From Raphanus sativus (lineage: Eukaryota > Streptophyta > Magnoliopsida > Brassicales > Brassicaceae), in NCBI RefSeq assembly GCF_000801105.2, contig NC_079516.1:9672001-9736000 (forward strand): 64,000 nucleotides of DNA. Reading direction: 5' to 3'. The notes under the pieces were generated by a model. The model made no database searches. It saw only the letters and a list, made by a program, of their open reading frames with translations, and was not told the DNA's origin. Within the stretch, counting starts at the first letter, position 1. Every line of letters starts with the position of its first letter. Shown here one piece after another: positions 31,649-44,594 of the stretch. Position numbers and translations under genes: made by a program.

Positions 31649-33204
31649 GTAACGAATGCGTGATCAATTTTTGATGAATTTAAAATATGCCGTGTTTTTT
31701 TCTCTTCAAAATTGATCATAACTTATTCTTTGTTTCTTTTCTTCAATTTTTTTTTAAATTTCTTCTTGTATTAGTAAAAGAGTTTCTAATCAAGAAAAAA
31801 AGTCAATACCAAATTCTATTTTCTATGAACAGTAAGCATAAAATTGTCTTGGTCTCTTCTATTCTATTTTATTTTACTTTTCTAGCACCAGTCAATACGG
31901 TTTACCTTGGCAAAAAGGTATAGGCTTAAATACCTTAATATTTAGGGTCCGACTGGTGCAACCGCGGTTGCGGGCGTTTACGGATACGGGTGTCTGTAGT
32001 TTTAAGTGTTTTTAAGAGATTTGGATGACTGGTATAATGGTTAGAAATTGATACGTTTGCGGGATAGTTATGACTGGTTAACTACCAAATACAGCAACAT
32101 TTAAATAATAAATTAATAGTATTTACATTTTATATAATTTAAAAAGTTTAAAAATCATAATATTATAATAAATATAAAAATTATATTTATAAAATGATAC
32201 TATTACATTTTAAAAAATTGTAGAAAACAGTATTTTTTTTAAAACATATTGATAAGATATATATATATATATTATTTCTATTATTTCAATTTAAATTATT
32301 TATTTTTTATTTATTTTTATTTTAAAAATTGTAGAAACCAACTTTTGATTTTGAGAAGTTCACGGCGGTTTGAAATAATTTGTAGTGTTTTCAGACAACA
32401 ATCATATGCACTGCACACTGGAGGTGACGATCACAGGCTAATTAATGCTTTGATCACACTATCAACAAAGAACGATCTCTGATATTTGGTCGCTAAGAAC
32501 GATGTGTAATGGAAACTGTTCTGTTGAAGAGTGTTTTCTTCGTCTTCTGAAGGGATCCGTCTTCAACATTTACTCATTCTTAATTTCTTTAATACATTTC
32601 GAAATGAAAATGGCTTTTTAAATTTCAGTTCTTTTGTTCAACATCGTTTCTGTTGAATCAGTCTTGACCAAGAATCTTGAAATCATGAACCTCTCTACAC
32701 AGAGACTTTTACCAAGATTGATTAACTGGTACGTATATCTCGTGTGAGAATTGGCTAATTAGCTCACAAACTTCACTATCTTCACCAAAAAGGTGTAGAC
32801 ACTTATCTTCCAATGTGAACATGGAAACAACGTGATATTTCAATCTGAGGTCAATCAGTGCGTGGTTGAAAAGGTCAAATGTTGGACTCTCTGTATGTCA
32901 AACTGAAAATTCTCATATTTCGATTAATGCATGGTATTGGTGCCTATATTTCATTGGTTCGTGTCCCCAACAAGCTAGTAAAGACATGCACATGACAATA
33001 TATTGCGTGATTGGTTTGGTAAGTCTGAACTTCTTCTTGGCAATTACGTGGGTATTGATCTACTACGTTTTGATTTATTAAATAAGTTTTATACTCTTTT
33101 GGTCAACATTGTTTATATGTTCTCACAATTTTTCTGCCCTGTTCTTATACTTATATATGCTCGCTTCTTCAACTAATCCGAAGATGTTAGTTTTTTGAAA
33201 GCAC
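31649..33204. other. Intergenic region between loci C and D
   Basis: No supported gene. 31950-32100 has a GC-rich block (GGTCCGACTGGTGCAACCGC) resembling the start of a hAT-like repeat, without a clear partner. 32821-32870 carries the family promoter block (GAGGTCAAT), about 350 bases before the locus D ATG. Confidence 0.5.
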
Positions 33205-33829
33205 ATGGAGAAAAAGATGATTCTGCTCTTTGCTTATTTGCTCTTTTTTACCATGTTTTCAGGTATTAGCTTTTCAGGGATAACGACAGAGAATCCTTTG
33301 GCAATAGGACAAACTCTCAGCTCATCTAATGATGTTTATGAACTGGGGTTCTTCAGTCCTAATAACACCCAGAATCAGTATGTTGGAATATGGTTCAAGG
33401 GCATCATTCCCCGGGTGGTTGTGTGGGTGGCCAATAGAGAAAAGCCTGTTACAGACTCCACAGCACATCTAGCTATCAACAAAAATGGGAGCCTTCTATT
33501 ATTAGATGGAAAACAAGGGGTTGTGTGGTCCACCAGAGAATCTTCAGTATCTACCGGGTCTCGTGCAGAGCTTTCAGACGAAGGAGACCTTATTGTCACC
33601 GACAATGTTTCAGGAAGAACGCTATGGGAAAGCTTTGAGAATCTTGGTGACACTCTGCTACCTTCCTCTCCCTTGACGTATAATCTAGCCACCGGTGAGA
33701 AGCGTGTATTGACCTCTTGGAAAAGTTACACCGACCCATCTCCTGGTGACTTTGTGGTTCGGATTACACCGCAAGTGCCATCACAGCTGTTTACTATGAG
33801 AGGCTCGACGCCTTACTATAGAACAGGTC

Positions 33830-34372
33830 TAGAGATGTCAATTGGACAAGCTATTAATGGGCGGCCCATGTCCAAATAGATATGGACAGAAATGGACAAA
33901 ACCATATTGGACCATAATTAATTTTTGTCCAAATGGACAAACCCAATTACGTCCGTGGGCTACACTGGGCTTAATCATTTGGACATGGGCCGCCCAATAA
34001 ACCTAAATATCTAGGGTTTTCTAAAATTGGAAAAAACGCAAATCATTTCTTTCTCCACCGTTTTCGTCGATTTCGTGCGATTCTTCTGCGATTTCGTCGG
34101 ATCTTCTGCGATTTCGTCGATCCTTCTTCGCCATCTTCGGTTCTCCTCCTCCCTCATCGACTCTCCTTTTCCTTCATCGATTCTTCTCCGCTTTTGAGTT
34201 CCATTTGGGCTTATTTGGACAGCCCAACAAATCTAGTAAATCATGGTCTTATTTGGTTATGGTCTCATTTGGTTATGGTCTCATTTAGGCTTCGACCAAA
34301 TTTGTCCAGCAAAAAAATGAAGCCCATTCGGACATGCCCAAACCCGCCCGGCCCGCCCAATTGACATTGCTA
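33830..34372. mobile_element. hAT-type MITE in locus D exon 1, 543 bp
   Basis: Termini TAGAGATGTCAATTGG and, inverted, TAGCAATGTCAATTGG (14 of 16 match). The host octamer aacaggtc is duplicated at 33822-33829 and 34373-34380. Inside are GGGCCGCCC/GGACATGGGC words at both ends and a CT-rich stretch (34050-34200) with CTTCTGCGATTTCGTCG repeats resembling a gene leader. No transposase. TIR plus exact 8-bp duplication fit hAT. Confidence 0.88.
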
Positions 34373-35842
34373 AACAGGTCCATGGGCTAAAAAGGTTCTC
34401 CGGGATACCACTGATGGATGAAACATTAGCAAGCCCATTTAGCTTTCAGCAGGATGCAAACGGGTCAGGGTCTTTCTCTTACGTAGACCGAAGCTCAAAG
34501 CTTTCACGTCTGCTTATAACATCAGAGGGCACTCTGAAGAGGTTTCGGCATGTTGGGACAGAATGGGAAGTAAGCTATCAGGCTCCAGCAAATCCATGTG
34601 ATGTTTACGGTGTATGCGGACCGTTTGGGCTGTGCATAACGTCAGCTTCTCCAAAGTGTAAATGCTTCAAAGGGTTTGTACCAAAATATAGTGAGGAGTG
34701 GAATAGAGGAAACTGGAGTGGTGGTTGTGTAAGGCGTACTGAACTAGATTGTCAAGGGAACTCGACTGGCAAAGTTGCAAACGTGTTCCATTCTGTTGCT
34801 AACATAAAGCCTCCGGACTTTTACACGTTTTTGAGTACAGTGGATGCTAAAGACTGCTACCAAAGTTGCCTCCACAACTGTTCGTGCTTAGCCTTTGCTT
34901 ATATTCGTGGAATTGGGTGCTTAATTTGGAATCAAGATCTAATAGATGTAATGCAGTTTTCTGCCGGAGGAGAGCTTCTTTCTATTCGTCTTGCACGCTC
35001 TGAACTAAAAAGTAACGCCAAATAGTTGCTTGCTAGATACTGCTTTTTTTGTATCGTAGCATTGCTTAATTTTCCCTTTTTTTATTTATATATATTAGGT
35101 GGAAGTAATGGCAAGAAAAAAATTGTTGCCATTGCTGTTAGCCTTTCCCTCTTTGTGATAGTGGGCTCTGCTGCGTATGGTTTACGTAGATGCAAAGTGA
35201 AAGATAATGGTAACTCTTCTCTATAAATCTGTTCCTGCTTACGTATTCATTTGCTTCCTAAATAACATACTGATGACTTTAGTATCTATCTTTTTACTTA
35301 TTCTTGTAACTTAATCCAGCTATTATGTCAAAGGATGCCTCACAAGATGAATGGAGGAAAGGTCCGAAACCACAAGATGTCCCAGGTTTAAATTTCTTTC
35401 AGATGAATACCATAGGAACTGCCACCAATAATTTCAGTCTGTCTAATAAACTCGGACAAGGTGGATTTGGTTCAGTTTACAAGGTAATATAATTTCTGTG
35501 TTCTTTGCTATTTTTTTATACTTTGTTTATGCTCTCAGGATGACCTTGTCCAATCTATTTCAGGGAAAGCTGCAGGATGGGAAAGAAATTGCTGTCAAAC
35601 GGCTCTCTAGCAGCTCGGGGCAGGGCAAAGAAGAGTTTATGAATGAAATAGTACTCATCTCAAAACTACAACACAAAAACTTAGTTCGGATTTTGGGATG
35701 TTGCATTGAAGGGGAAGAGAGGCTATTGATTTATGAGTTCATGTTGAACAAAAGCCTTGACACTTTTCTCTTTGGTTAATCCCTTTTGCCTCTTTTCCTT
35801 CGTATTAGTAGTTTTCACCATTTACTGAACTGATGGGTCTGA

Positions 35843-36112
<270 letters not shown>

Positions 36113-36176
36113 TAAGACACTGACTTCAAAATCACGCTTATCAAGGTTCATACTCATATATTAAAATTGGATGAGT

Positions 36177-36180
<4 letters not shown>

Positions 36181-36230
<50 letters not shown>
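36181..36230. repeat. (TA)n microsatellite abutting a splice acceptor in locus D
   Basis: About 24 TA units fill the last part of intron 5 and end 6 bases before exon 6 (gcacag|agg). The copies in A, B and C have ordinary intron sequence there. Confidence 0.9.
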
Positions 36231-36235
<5 letters not shown>

Positions 36236-36776
36236 GAGGATATATGGCACCTGAGTATGCATGGACTGGTATGTTCTCTGAGAAGTCAGACATCTACAGC
36301 TTCGGAGTTCTATTGTTAGAAATCATCAGCGGAGAGAAAATCTCAAGATTTAGCTATGGCGAAGAAGGAAAAACCCTTCTTGCATATGTAAGTAAGTCTT
36401 TAAGTTTTCACACACTGACACTTGCCGAGGTTTAATATAGTTTCGTGATCTCATATTCTTAAGAACTGAAACTTAAAAACAGGCATGGGAATCTTGGTGT
36501 GAAAATGGAGGAATTGATCTTTTGGATAAAGATGTTGCTAACTCATGTCAGCCACTAGAAGTTAAGAGATGTGTTCAGATTGGTCTGCTCTGTGTACAAC
36601 ACGAACCTGCAGACAGACCCAACACACTTGAGTTGCTGTCTATGCTCACCACTACATCAGACCTTCAATCACCAGAACAACCCACATTTTCACTGCACAG
36701 GAGAGATGACAGATACTTGTGTAAGGGTTTGAGCACTGTCAGTGAGATAACACAATCTGCGATCCTTGGGCGTTAA

Positions 36777-37722
36777 GAAACGATGTGTCAGTAAAAAATG
36801 TATTAAAGTGATCTTGTTTTTCAATGTTAGTAACTTCAACATCATCACATTCGTTCATTTATTTAATACGTTTTTTGGAATAACTTTTTTTTGATCAAAA
36901 ATTGGTTTTTATGGGTCGCTTTGTCTCTGTTTATGGGGTGTTGTTGTCTCTGTTTAAGCTTAAAAGACTAAAGCAACTTATTGGTGTATTTTCTTCCCAA
37001 GCGTCGTAGTAAGGGTAGAAGTTCGGATACCCGTTGAGATTTAGATCAAGTATTTCAGATTTTTAAGTATTTCGATATAGGAAATATAGAATCCGTTCAG
37101 GTATTCTACACTTTGGATCGGATTCAGATGTTTTTAGTTTGGATCGGTTATTTTGATAAGTTTCGAATATTTAGATTTTGAAAAAAGATAAACTTACATT
37201 GTGTTTGAAAATATAGATTTTACTTAACTGATTTTTTTGTTTTTAATAGACCAAATGATTAGTAGATTTAGGGATAACATTTCAAAAATAAATAGACATT
37301 AATTTAGTTACTATTTTAAATTTTGAATGTAACTTTATAATACATGAAACAAAAAACTTGGTAAAAAAAAACAAACAAAAACTTGGTATGCATTAGTTTT
37401 AAGTGAGTGTCCAATTATTCTTCTTTCCGTGGTTATATATATATATTATATGATCTTTAAGTATGTGTAATATTTTAAATAAAATTAAAGATGTAAAGTA
37501 GAAATAAAATGATAAGTATACATATGTTCGATTATCTTCAGATATCCATTCAGGTTCAGATATTATCTGTTCCTGTACATATATTCAATCTCTGTTAAAT
37601 CAATATCTGTTCGTGTATTTTGTTATTTCGATTCGAATTTTTTGGATCGGGTCTGGATACGGGTTCAGATCGGGTTCGGGTATGTGTTTATACATTAAAC
37701 ATACACATTACTAATAAAATTT
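36777..37722. repeat. Intergenic repeat-like tract with GGTTCGG words
   Basis: 37015-37160 and 37500-37690 carry paired words (TTCGGATACCCG, CGGGTTCAGATCGGGTTCGGG) in opposite senses, with AT-rich filler. They resemble the blocks at 10.6 and 25.3 kb and are probably a degenerate non-autonomous DNA element. No ORF is supported. Confidence 0.35.
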
Positions 37723-38022
37723 AGAGAAAAGACTAAAATAACCTCAAACCAAGTTTTTGTGTCACAAAAATAGCATCGCAAGGAGGAAAATGACCAAAAA
37801 GTTTTATTGAAAGGTAAATATGTATTTATAACCCTTGAGTTAATTAATTTAAGACTTATGGTTTAGAGTTAAGGGGTGAGGTTTTATGAATGTGTTCAAA
37901 TATTTAAAAACAAAAAATAAATATTAAAATTTTCAAAACAAAAATGTTATTTTGGTCATTTTATTTTTTAAATGCTATTTTGTGATAGAAAACTTAAAAA
38001 ATGCTATCTGAGAGAATTGCCC
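37723..38022 (-). repeat. Dispersed repeat, copy 2 (inverted)
   Basis: Starts agagaaaagac and ends gagagaattgccc; its reverse complement matches the unit at 23475-23767 across its length, including the GACCAAAA and AAATATGTATTTATAACCC parts. Confidence 0.75.
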
Positions 38023-38517
38023 TAAAATTATTAATCAAATATCTATAAAAATTACAAAATATCAAATAATAGTATAAAAATTAATCAATAATTAAACCTT
38101 TTCTAATTGGTTAATCTTGAGAAACAAGTATAATTTTATCCACCATTGATTAAAACAAATCTAACGATCCATAACTATTTTTAAGGTTTTTATATTATTT
38201 TTTTAGTTTTTCTTGCAAAGAAAACAGCTGGCAACAAATAATTATATATTAGAAATATTAGTAGAATGCAGATAAGACATAAGATTATTTTATCACTAAA
38301 TACTATTTTTGGTTATGGATATTTATAGTTTATTACAATAAAATAGTATAACATATATAACTTTTATTGTTTAAATTAATCAATTTTTATCTATCATTAA
38401 ATATTGTATATGTTTTTCAGTATATAATCTATACTATTATTTGCACAGTGATTTTTGGCAACGAAATTCTCACATTAAAAGTTAGAGCGGTTAATATTGA
38501 TATTACCTTAATGAATG

Positions 38518-38815
38518 GGCAAATCTGTAAAATAGCACTTTTTAAGTTTATATCACAAAATAACACTTAAAAAATAAAATGAGAAAATAGCATCTTTTGT
38601 TTTGAAAATTTTAATATTTATTTTTTATTTTTAAATATTTGAACACATTATTAAAACCCCATCCTTTAACTCTAAATTTTAAGTCGTAAATTAATTAACC
38701 CAATGGTTATAAATGCATATTTACCCTTCAATAAAACTTATTTTGGTCATTTTCCTACTTCTGATTCTATTTTTATGACAAAAACTTGGTTTGGTGCTAT
38801 TGTTGTCTTTTCTCT
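38518..38815 (+). repeat. Dispersed repeat, copy 3
   Basis: Starts gggcaaatctgtaaaatagc and ends near tgttgtcttttctct. Same unit as 23475-23767. With copy 2 it forms an inverted pair about 500 bases apart, which could fold into a long hairpin. The 38023-38517 spacer and 38816-39219 are AT-rich without genes. Confidence 0.75.
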
Positions 38816-39883
38816 TAATGAATCTTTATATAAATAATTTAATTTATAATTGTTAACATAATTTTATGTCTAACTTTTCACGTTAGTTAGCTATATGAAT
38901 CATTATCTTGATAATCTCATATTATCTACCACTTATAATATAAATTTTATATAGCTGAATTTTCGTTTGACCAAAAAATAAATATATATAGCTGATTTTT
39001 TTTGTAATTAGAGTATATAATGGGATCAAAAAATGTATATATAGTTAGCTATATGAATCATTATCTTCGTAATCTCACAATCACGTGAATTCAGAATATT
39101 ATTGTATTTCCATTCACAAAACCAATTTTATCTAAATGTTAAATATTAAATAATACTAGAATTACTACTTTCATATAGTTAGATTTACGGCCGGCAGAGA
39201 AGTTGACCAATATTTTTAAGGGAAAATTGGAAATATGGAACAAAAAAACTGATACATTGTCCCTATGCCATAATCTGAAACATAAATTGTCCCCTTGGTA
39301 TAATTTTTTAAGAAAACCCAATTATATCCCTCATCTCAAATGATTTAAAATGATTTCGATTTTTTAAATATAATTAATTAAAAAAATAAAACAAAAAGAG
39401 AAAATAAAACAAAAGGGGGAAATCGTGTTTTAACCCTAATATCGTTTCTCTCCTTTGGCGATACAGAGCAAAAGAGGATTCTCAGATCCTCGATTTCTCA
39501 GAGGTCTCCTTGCCGTCGCCGGTCTTTCTTCTGACCGCTAGCACTCCGCCGGTGGTCTTCTTCTTCTTAATCGAACCTCCGGCTCACTTCGCGTCTCGTT
39601 GTCAATTAAATCGCCGAACACAGAAGCTCGTACCTCGCCGGGAACTGAAGTTGTTACCTCGCCGCTCTGCAATTCACACACTCAGCTTTAGTTTCAAGCA
39701 AAACAATCGAGACTTTCAGGTTTGTATAAGGATTTGGGAATTTTTTGCATGTCTTTGTATCTTAGTGTGATAGGTTTTGTTTCTAGTTTCTGAGAATTAT
39801 TTAGGTATCTATGTTATGAAATTTTCTTTTTTGCTATCAAAGTTTCTTATACTTTTTCATGTTTGGCATCTGTCATGCTTTAT

Positions 39884-40421
39884 GGCTACGGATTGCTTGT
39901 ATCACTCTGTTAACGTTTGTGTTGTTGTTTATTGGTCACTGTCTGTCTTTTTTTAACATCTAAAAAGCTTGTATAACTCTTGTATTGTTGTTGTGATTGT
40001 CTACATCTCCCGTCATAGCCTTTGTTAAAGAAGAAAAACTGCTCTCTAAAACTACTTTGTTCATTTGAAAAAAAAAAGAATACTTTCTTCTTATAAATAA
40101 GACAATTGATGTTATGTTGATTACTTTAGTTTAGTTTATATGAGTGGAACCTTCTTTGGTTTCCTACGGGTTTATAAGTTATTAATGTATGCTTGGTTTT
40201 GGAAATTGCTAGTACATGGTAGCACTCGCACGATGAGTAATCAACGTGAGAGTAATGAAATCATCCAAGTAACATGACCATGTTCATTACATGATTTTCT
40301 ATGCTAAAAGTTACTTTTTTGTGGTTACGGATTGCTTGTATCACTCTGTTAACGTTTGTGTTGTTGTTTATTGGTTATTGTCTGTCTTTTTTTAACATCT
40401 CAAAAGCTTGTATAACTCTTG
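39884..40421. repeat. Direct duplication of about 98 bp within an intron
   Basis: 39884-39982 and 40323-40421 (439 bp apart) share ACGGATTGCTTGTATCACTC and the following 75 bases nearly unchanged. Both lie in the presumed 5'-UTR intron (about 39721-40608) of the MULE protease gene. Confidence 0.85.
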
Positions 40422-40610
40422 CCTTTTAAAAGTTTAATTTTTAATTGTTCATTATCTGGCCTTTTAAAAGTTTAATTTTTTTTTAAATAGTTTGCGTTTG
40501 ATAGGTATTCAATTTATGTTGTGTTAATGATTTAGCTGTATATGATATCAAAGTTTAATTCTTTTTGATGTTTTTGAACTCATATTGTATTTGTCTCATT
40601 GTTCACAGGT

Positions 40611-43600
40611 ATGACGGTGGATCAGTTGCCTAAATGCCTATTCAAAGAGGGTACCGAAACACAAGTTGAGAAGGTGAACAACACTTGTAGAACTTCTATA
40701 CTTGAGGAGGTGGAGAAGTACGTTGAGGCAGAGTACAAAGAAGTGTTGGCTGATCCGCTGTTTGCTCAGGTTATGGCAATTTATGAGCATAAGCTTCAGT
40801 ATTCGGGGAGACTGATCCACACCTTTGCTTGTAAGCAGCTTCTTACCGCAAAACGTCATGAGTTGTGGTTCCATTATGCTCGGAGGCCTCTCAGATTTGC
40901 GATGCAAGAATTCCATGCGGTTACTGGTCTGAAATACAAAGACGACGAGCCTGACTTGGGTATTGATGATTGGAGCTATGATAAAGGGTTTTGGGGTAGG
41001 TTGCTAAGGAGGGAAAAAAAGATTAGCTTACAGGAAATCAGGAAGGTGCATCTGAAGGATTGTAATACCTGGTCTCATCTCGACAGGCTTAGGATGGTGT
41101 ATTTGTGTGTGATCGTTGGTTTAGTTATGGCGAAGGATGAGAGGGTTTGCATCCCACACAAGTACATCAAGCTGGTTATGGATTTCGAGAAGATGAGGAA
41201 ATATCCATGGGGTCGTGACTCCTTTGATTTGCTGGTGAAATCCATGATCGAAGCTAGGGGCAAAGTGAAGAAGCAGAACAGTTATGTTGTAGATGGATTC
41301 TCATATGCACTACAGATTTGGTTGATGGAGGCTATTCCAGACATCGGGTCTCTTTTGGGTCAGAAGCTCAGAGAAGGCGTCACTAGCATGCGATGTAGGA
41401 ACTGGAAAGGATCTGCTAAGGTTTCTTATGACGATATTATTAGCATGGAGTCTAATTTTGCATCCACTGTAAGCTCTGATATCTTGACTTAATCTGACTG
41501 ATATTTTTAGTTCTTAATGTTTGTGTCTAACCGTTTTAATTTGGTGATTTCTTGTAGGGAAATGTATTTCCATACATCTCTTCTACTGGAAATTGCAAGA
41601 TCATTGTTGATGCTGGATTTGAACGGGACGATGAGATGAAAGATGAAAGAGTCGATCTCATCATTGACATGTACGAACAGAAGTATGACTGGAGTAAACA
41701 TGTTTGGCAGCATCAGGAAACTGTCCAAGCATTTGTGTACAGTTCTGATGAAGATGGTTCAGAGGAAGAAGTGGCTCGTGAGTCGCGTGACACTGGACGG
41801 GAAGAAGTTGAAACCGTCCGTGTGTCTCCTGCAAAGAAGCGAAAGAACAAGTATCAGGACATTGGAGCCGAGTCAAGGAAGAAGAGGTTACTTTCCCAAA
41901 GATCAGCTGACAAATATAGAGATGTTGAAGAGGAAATGAAGTCTTATATCCAGGGTATGTTTAAGTCTTCATTTACTTCCTTGGCGCTTGAGGTACGTGA
42001 CATAATTGAAGACCGCTTCACCAAATTAGAGGAGAAGTTGCTTTCATCTCAGAAAACTGGTCCTTCTCCTGCTCCTACTCCATCTTACACTCCTGGTCCT
42101 GTTCTAGCTTCTACTGATGCTCCTACTACTGTTGCGGCTTCTACCTTTGATCTTACTTCGGCTTCTACTCGCACTGGTGCTCCTCAAAAGACTTCTCGTG
42201 CTCCTGCTTCTTCTCGCGGTCGAGGTTCTGCTTCTTCTCGGGGCCGAGGTTCTGCTTCTACTCGCAGTCGAGAGTCGGCTCCCTCTCACACTGGTGCTCC
42301 TGCAGATGCTGCAAAGACAAGGTCACAGACAAAGGTAAACAAGAAGTAGATCTCTTTTGATGTCATGTACTGTTCTGGCGGTTTGTAATATATATTTAAG
42401 GATGATGTGTTGTTTGATGTTTGTAATATATATGTATGGATGGTTATGTGTACTTGCGGTTTGTAATATATATTTAAGGATGATGTATTCACTGTTCTAA
42501 TATATATGTTTAAAAAGTGTTAATGTCTTTTTTTTGTTTTATAACCAGGAAGAAGACATGTCTGATTTCTTTGGCAGCTTCTTTAGCACCTTAGATGCAA
42601 CTTTAGGGACCCAAGAGCACTTAAAGAAAACAATGGGCAACCTTACACAAGAGTCTAATGTAGTAGGTTTTGATCTAACTCAAGACAAGCTATTTGAAGA
42701 TCCTGAAGATTTCACCACGCCTTTGACTTCTTTCCGGCCATCGAGCCTTAAGAGTCCCTCCTTGACTGATATTGACAAGCCAGAAGTCCGATGCAAAGAT
42801 AGTGACTATGCACTGGTTTTCCTTCCAGAAGAGAAATGGTCCAAACTAACTGAATGGTCCTTGAATCCCAAGTAAGTAATATTTTCTTGTTGTAGTTGTA
42901 ATATTATCAATTCCCGTTTGAAGTAATTCTTACAAAAGTGTTTTATTTTTACAGTCGACTTCAGATTGGGCCATCCACATTCGAGGAAGAGTTATGTAAG
43001 CGTGTGATCGGGCCTAATTGTTGGTTCAAGAACTATGTGAGTTTAGCTTAGAAATATTTGACATCTGTTTTACATTTTTACATTCTGTTCTCATTATTTA
43101 AAATTTTTGTCTTTTGTTTTACAGGAAATAGACGCCATGATGTATTTGTTTCAGGAAAAAACCTCTTTGTTGAGATGGAAGGCAAAACGAGTAGCTTTTA
43201 TGAGCTGTTTGTTTAGTAATCAGATCATTTCGGCGTTCGGCAAGTTTGAGGGGAACAGGAAAGGGTACGAAATCGACGATATTCTCCTAGATTATGGAAG
43301 AGGTGAGCTGCCCTATCATGGAAGAACAGGCGCGGTGTGGTATGTTGATGTAGATCGTCTCTACATCCCGATCTTTGTCAACCAAAACCACTGGATCTCT
43401 ATGTGTGTTAATTTAGGGAACCGGACAGTTGAGGTGTTCGATTGTGGGGGTAGAAAGAACACCAAGTCTGTGGAAGCATTCGCGAAAATCATTCCACGGA
43501 TTGTCAAGGCTGTCCAGCCATCCGGTAATATGAAAGATTTCAATGTGAAACAGTATACTGTTTCATATGTCCCGATGCGCGGACTAAACAATAGTGGTAA

Positions 43601-43808
43601 TGATTGTGGTGCATATGCTTTGAAGTTCATAGAGTGTCACGTACTTGGCTTAGATTTCTCTTTGGTAAACGACGAGAACATCCAAGAAGCCCGTCATAAG
43701 ATAGCGTTTGATCTCTGGGAGGCAGCAAACGACGAGGTGTTGCAGTACCGAATGGCCACATTTAAGCCTCCAAAGCGTGCCCGAGAGAAAGTTGTAGAAC
43801 TCGTTTGA
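40611..43808 (+). CDS. DUF1985 and C48 (Ulp1-like) cysteine protease gene carried by the MULE
   Basis: Exons 40611-41468, 41558-42334, 42549-42871, 42955-43036 and 43125-43808 total 2724 nt in frame, 907 residues. A 5'-UTR exon (about 39480-39720) and an 890-base intron probably precede the ATG, which is 2 bases after a 3' splice site. Residues 1-286 are a DUF1985 domain (HELWFHYARRPLRFAMQEFHAVTGL). Residues 287-545 are charged, with KKRKNK basic patches and a Ser/Thr/Pro/Arg tract repeating SSRGRGSA. The last 230 residues are a SUMO-protease-like C48 fold with His about 769 (NQNHWISM), Asp about 786 (EVFDCGG) and Cys about 841 (NSGNDCGAYAL), so the catalytic triad is complete. Such proteins occur in plant MULEs; their role in transposition or host SUMO biology is unproven. 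Confidence 0.88.
42376..42495. repeat. Short tandem-like repeats in a protease-gene intron
   Basis: GCGGTTTGTAATATATATTT occurs at about 42377 and 42455, with a related TTTGTAATATATATGTATGG between them. Confidence 0.7.
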
Positions 43809-43996
43809 ACTCTTGATTGTTTTCCTGGAATTGATTGGTTTTCGTATTTGGATTAAGATGTAAAACTTGTGCCACAATTGTTATTGATATTTGGGGTTTT
43901 CTAATTTTATTAGATTATGTGTTCAAATCATATTTGGATTACTGTAGATAACTAGTTTAAGATATTACTGTTATTGATATTTGAGGTTTTCTAATT

Positions 43997-44215
43997 CAAA
44001 CCCTAAAGAAAATAGGGTTCAAACCCTAAACCCTAAATCGAGTAGGGTTCAATCTCTAAACCCTAAATTGAGTAGGGTTCAATCTCTAATCCCTAAACCC
44101 TAAATCAAATAGGGTTCAATCTCTAATCCCTAAACCCTAAATCAAATAGGGTTCAATCTCTAATCCCTAAACCCTAAATCAAATAGGGTTCAATCTCTAA
44201 TCCCTAAATCAAATA
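43997..44215. repeat. Interstitial telomere-like tandem repeat
   Basis: Two 30-bp units (44021-44050, 44051-44080) and three near-identical 37-bp units (44081-44117, 44118-44154, 44155-44191), with partial units outside. Each has CCCTAAA motifs on one side and an inverted TAGGGTT on the other. CCCTAAA is the plant telomere repeat, but the units are compound and of both senses, so this is not a telomere array. It lies between the protease and GRF genes. Confidence 0.9.
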
Positions 44216-44594
44216 AAGAGTGACCAACTTCGAGTTTTGTATTTATCAAGTCAATTCTAATGATTTGTAAATTACTATGTAATGTTTATTAAGTTTTAGT
44301 GTGATGATTTCGAAATACAAAGTAGAGTTTTCGATTTTGGGATTGTAGTGTTCTTATTCATTTTAGTGTTGGAGTGTAGTATCTTAGAACTCGATTTAAT
44401 GTTAATAGAGTAACCCCTTTTGAGGTTTATACCCGCTTGGACCCACCCGAATTTAAAAAAAACCCACCCGAGACCCGGATCCAGACAACCCCAAAACACG
44501 TGAAATTGTATCATTTGTTGAAACAAAGGAAACCAAACAAGAGAGAAAGGGCGATTAGGGTTCTTCATCGGCGACTCTAGAAACGAGACCAAAC

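Noticed and set aside
42104..42338. Leu-rich and Arg/Ser-rich alternative frames
   Set aside because: Shadows of the Ser/Thr/Pro/Arg linker of the MULE protease.
43997..44215. True telomeric array
   Set aside because: Units are 30 and 37 bp, CCCTAAA occurs in both senses, and the array lies inside a transposon.
43997..44215. CRISPR-like repeat array
   Set aside because: Units are contiguous without unique spacers, in plant nuclear DNA.
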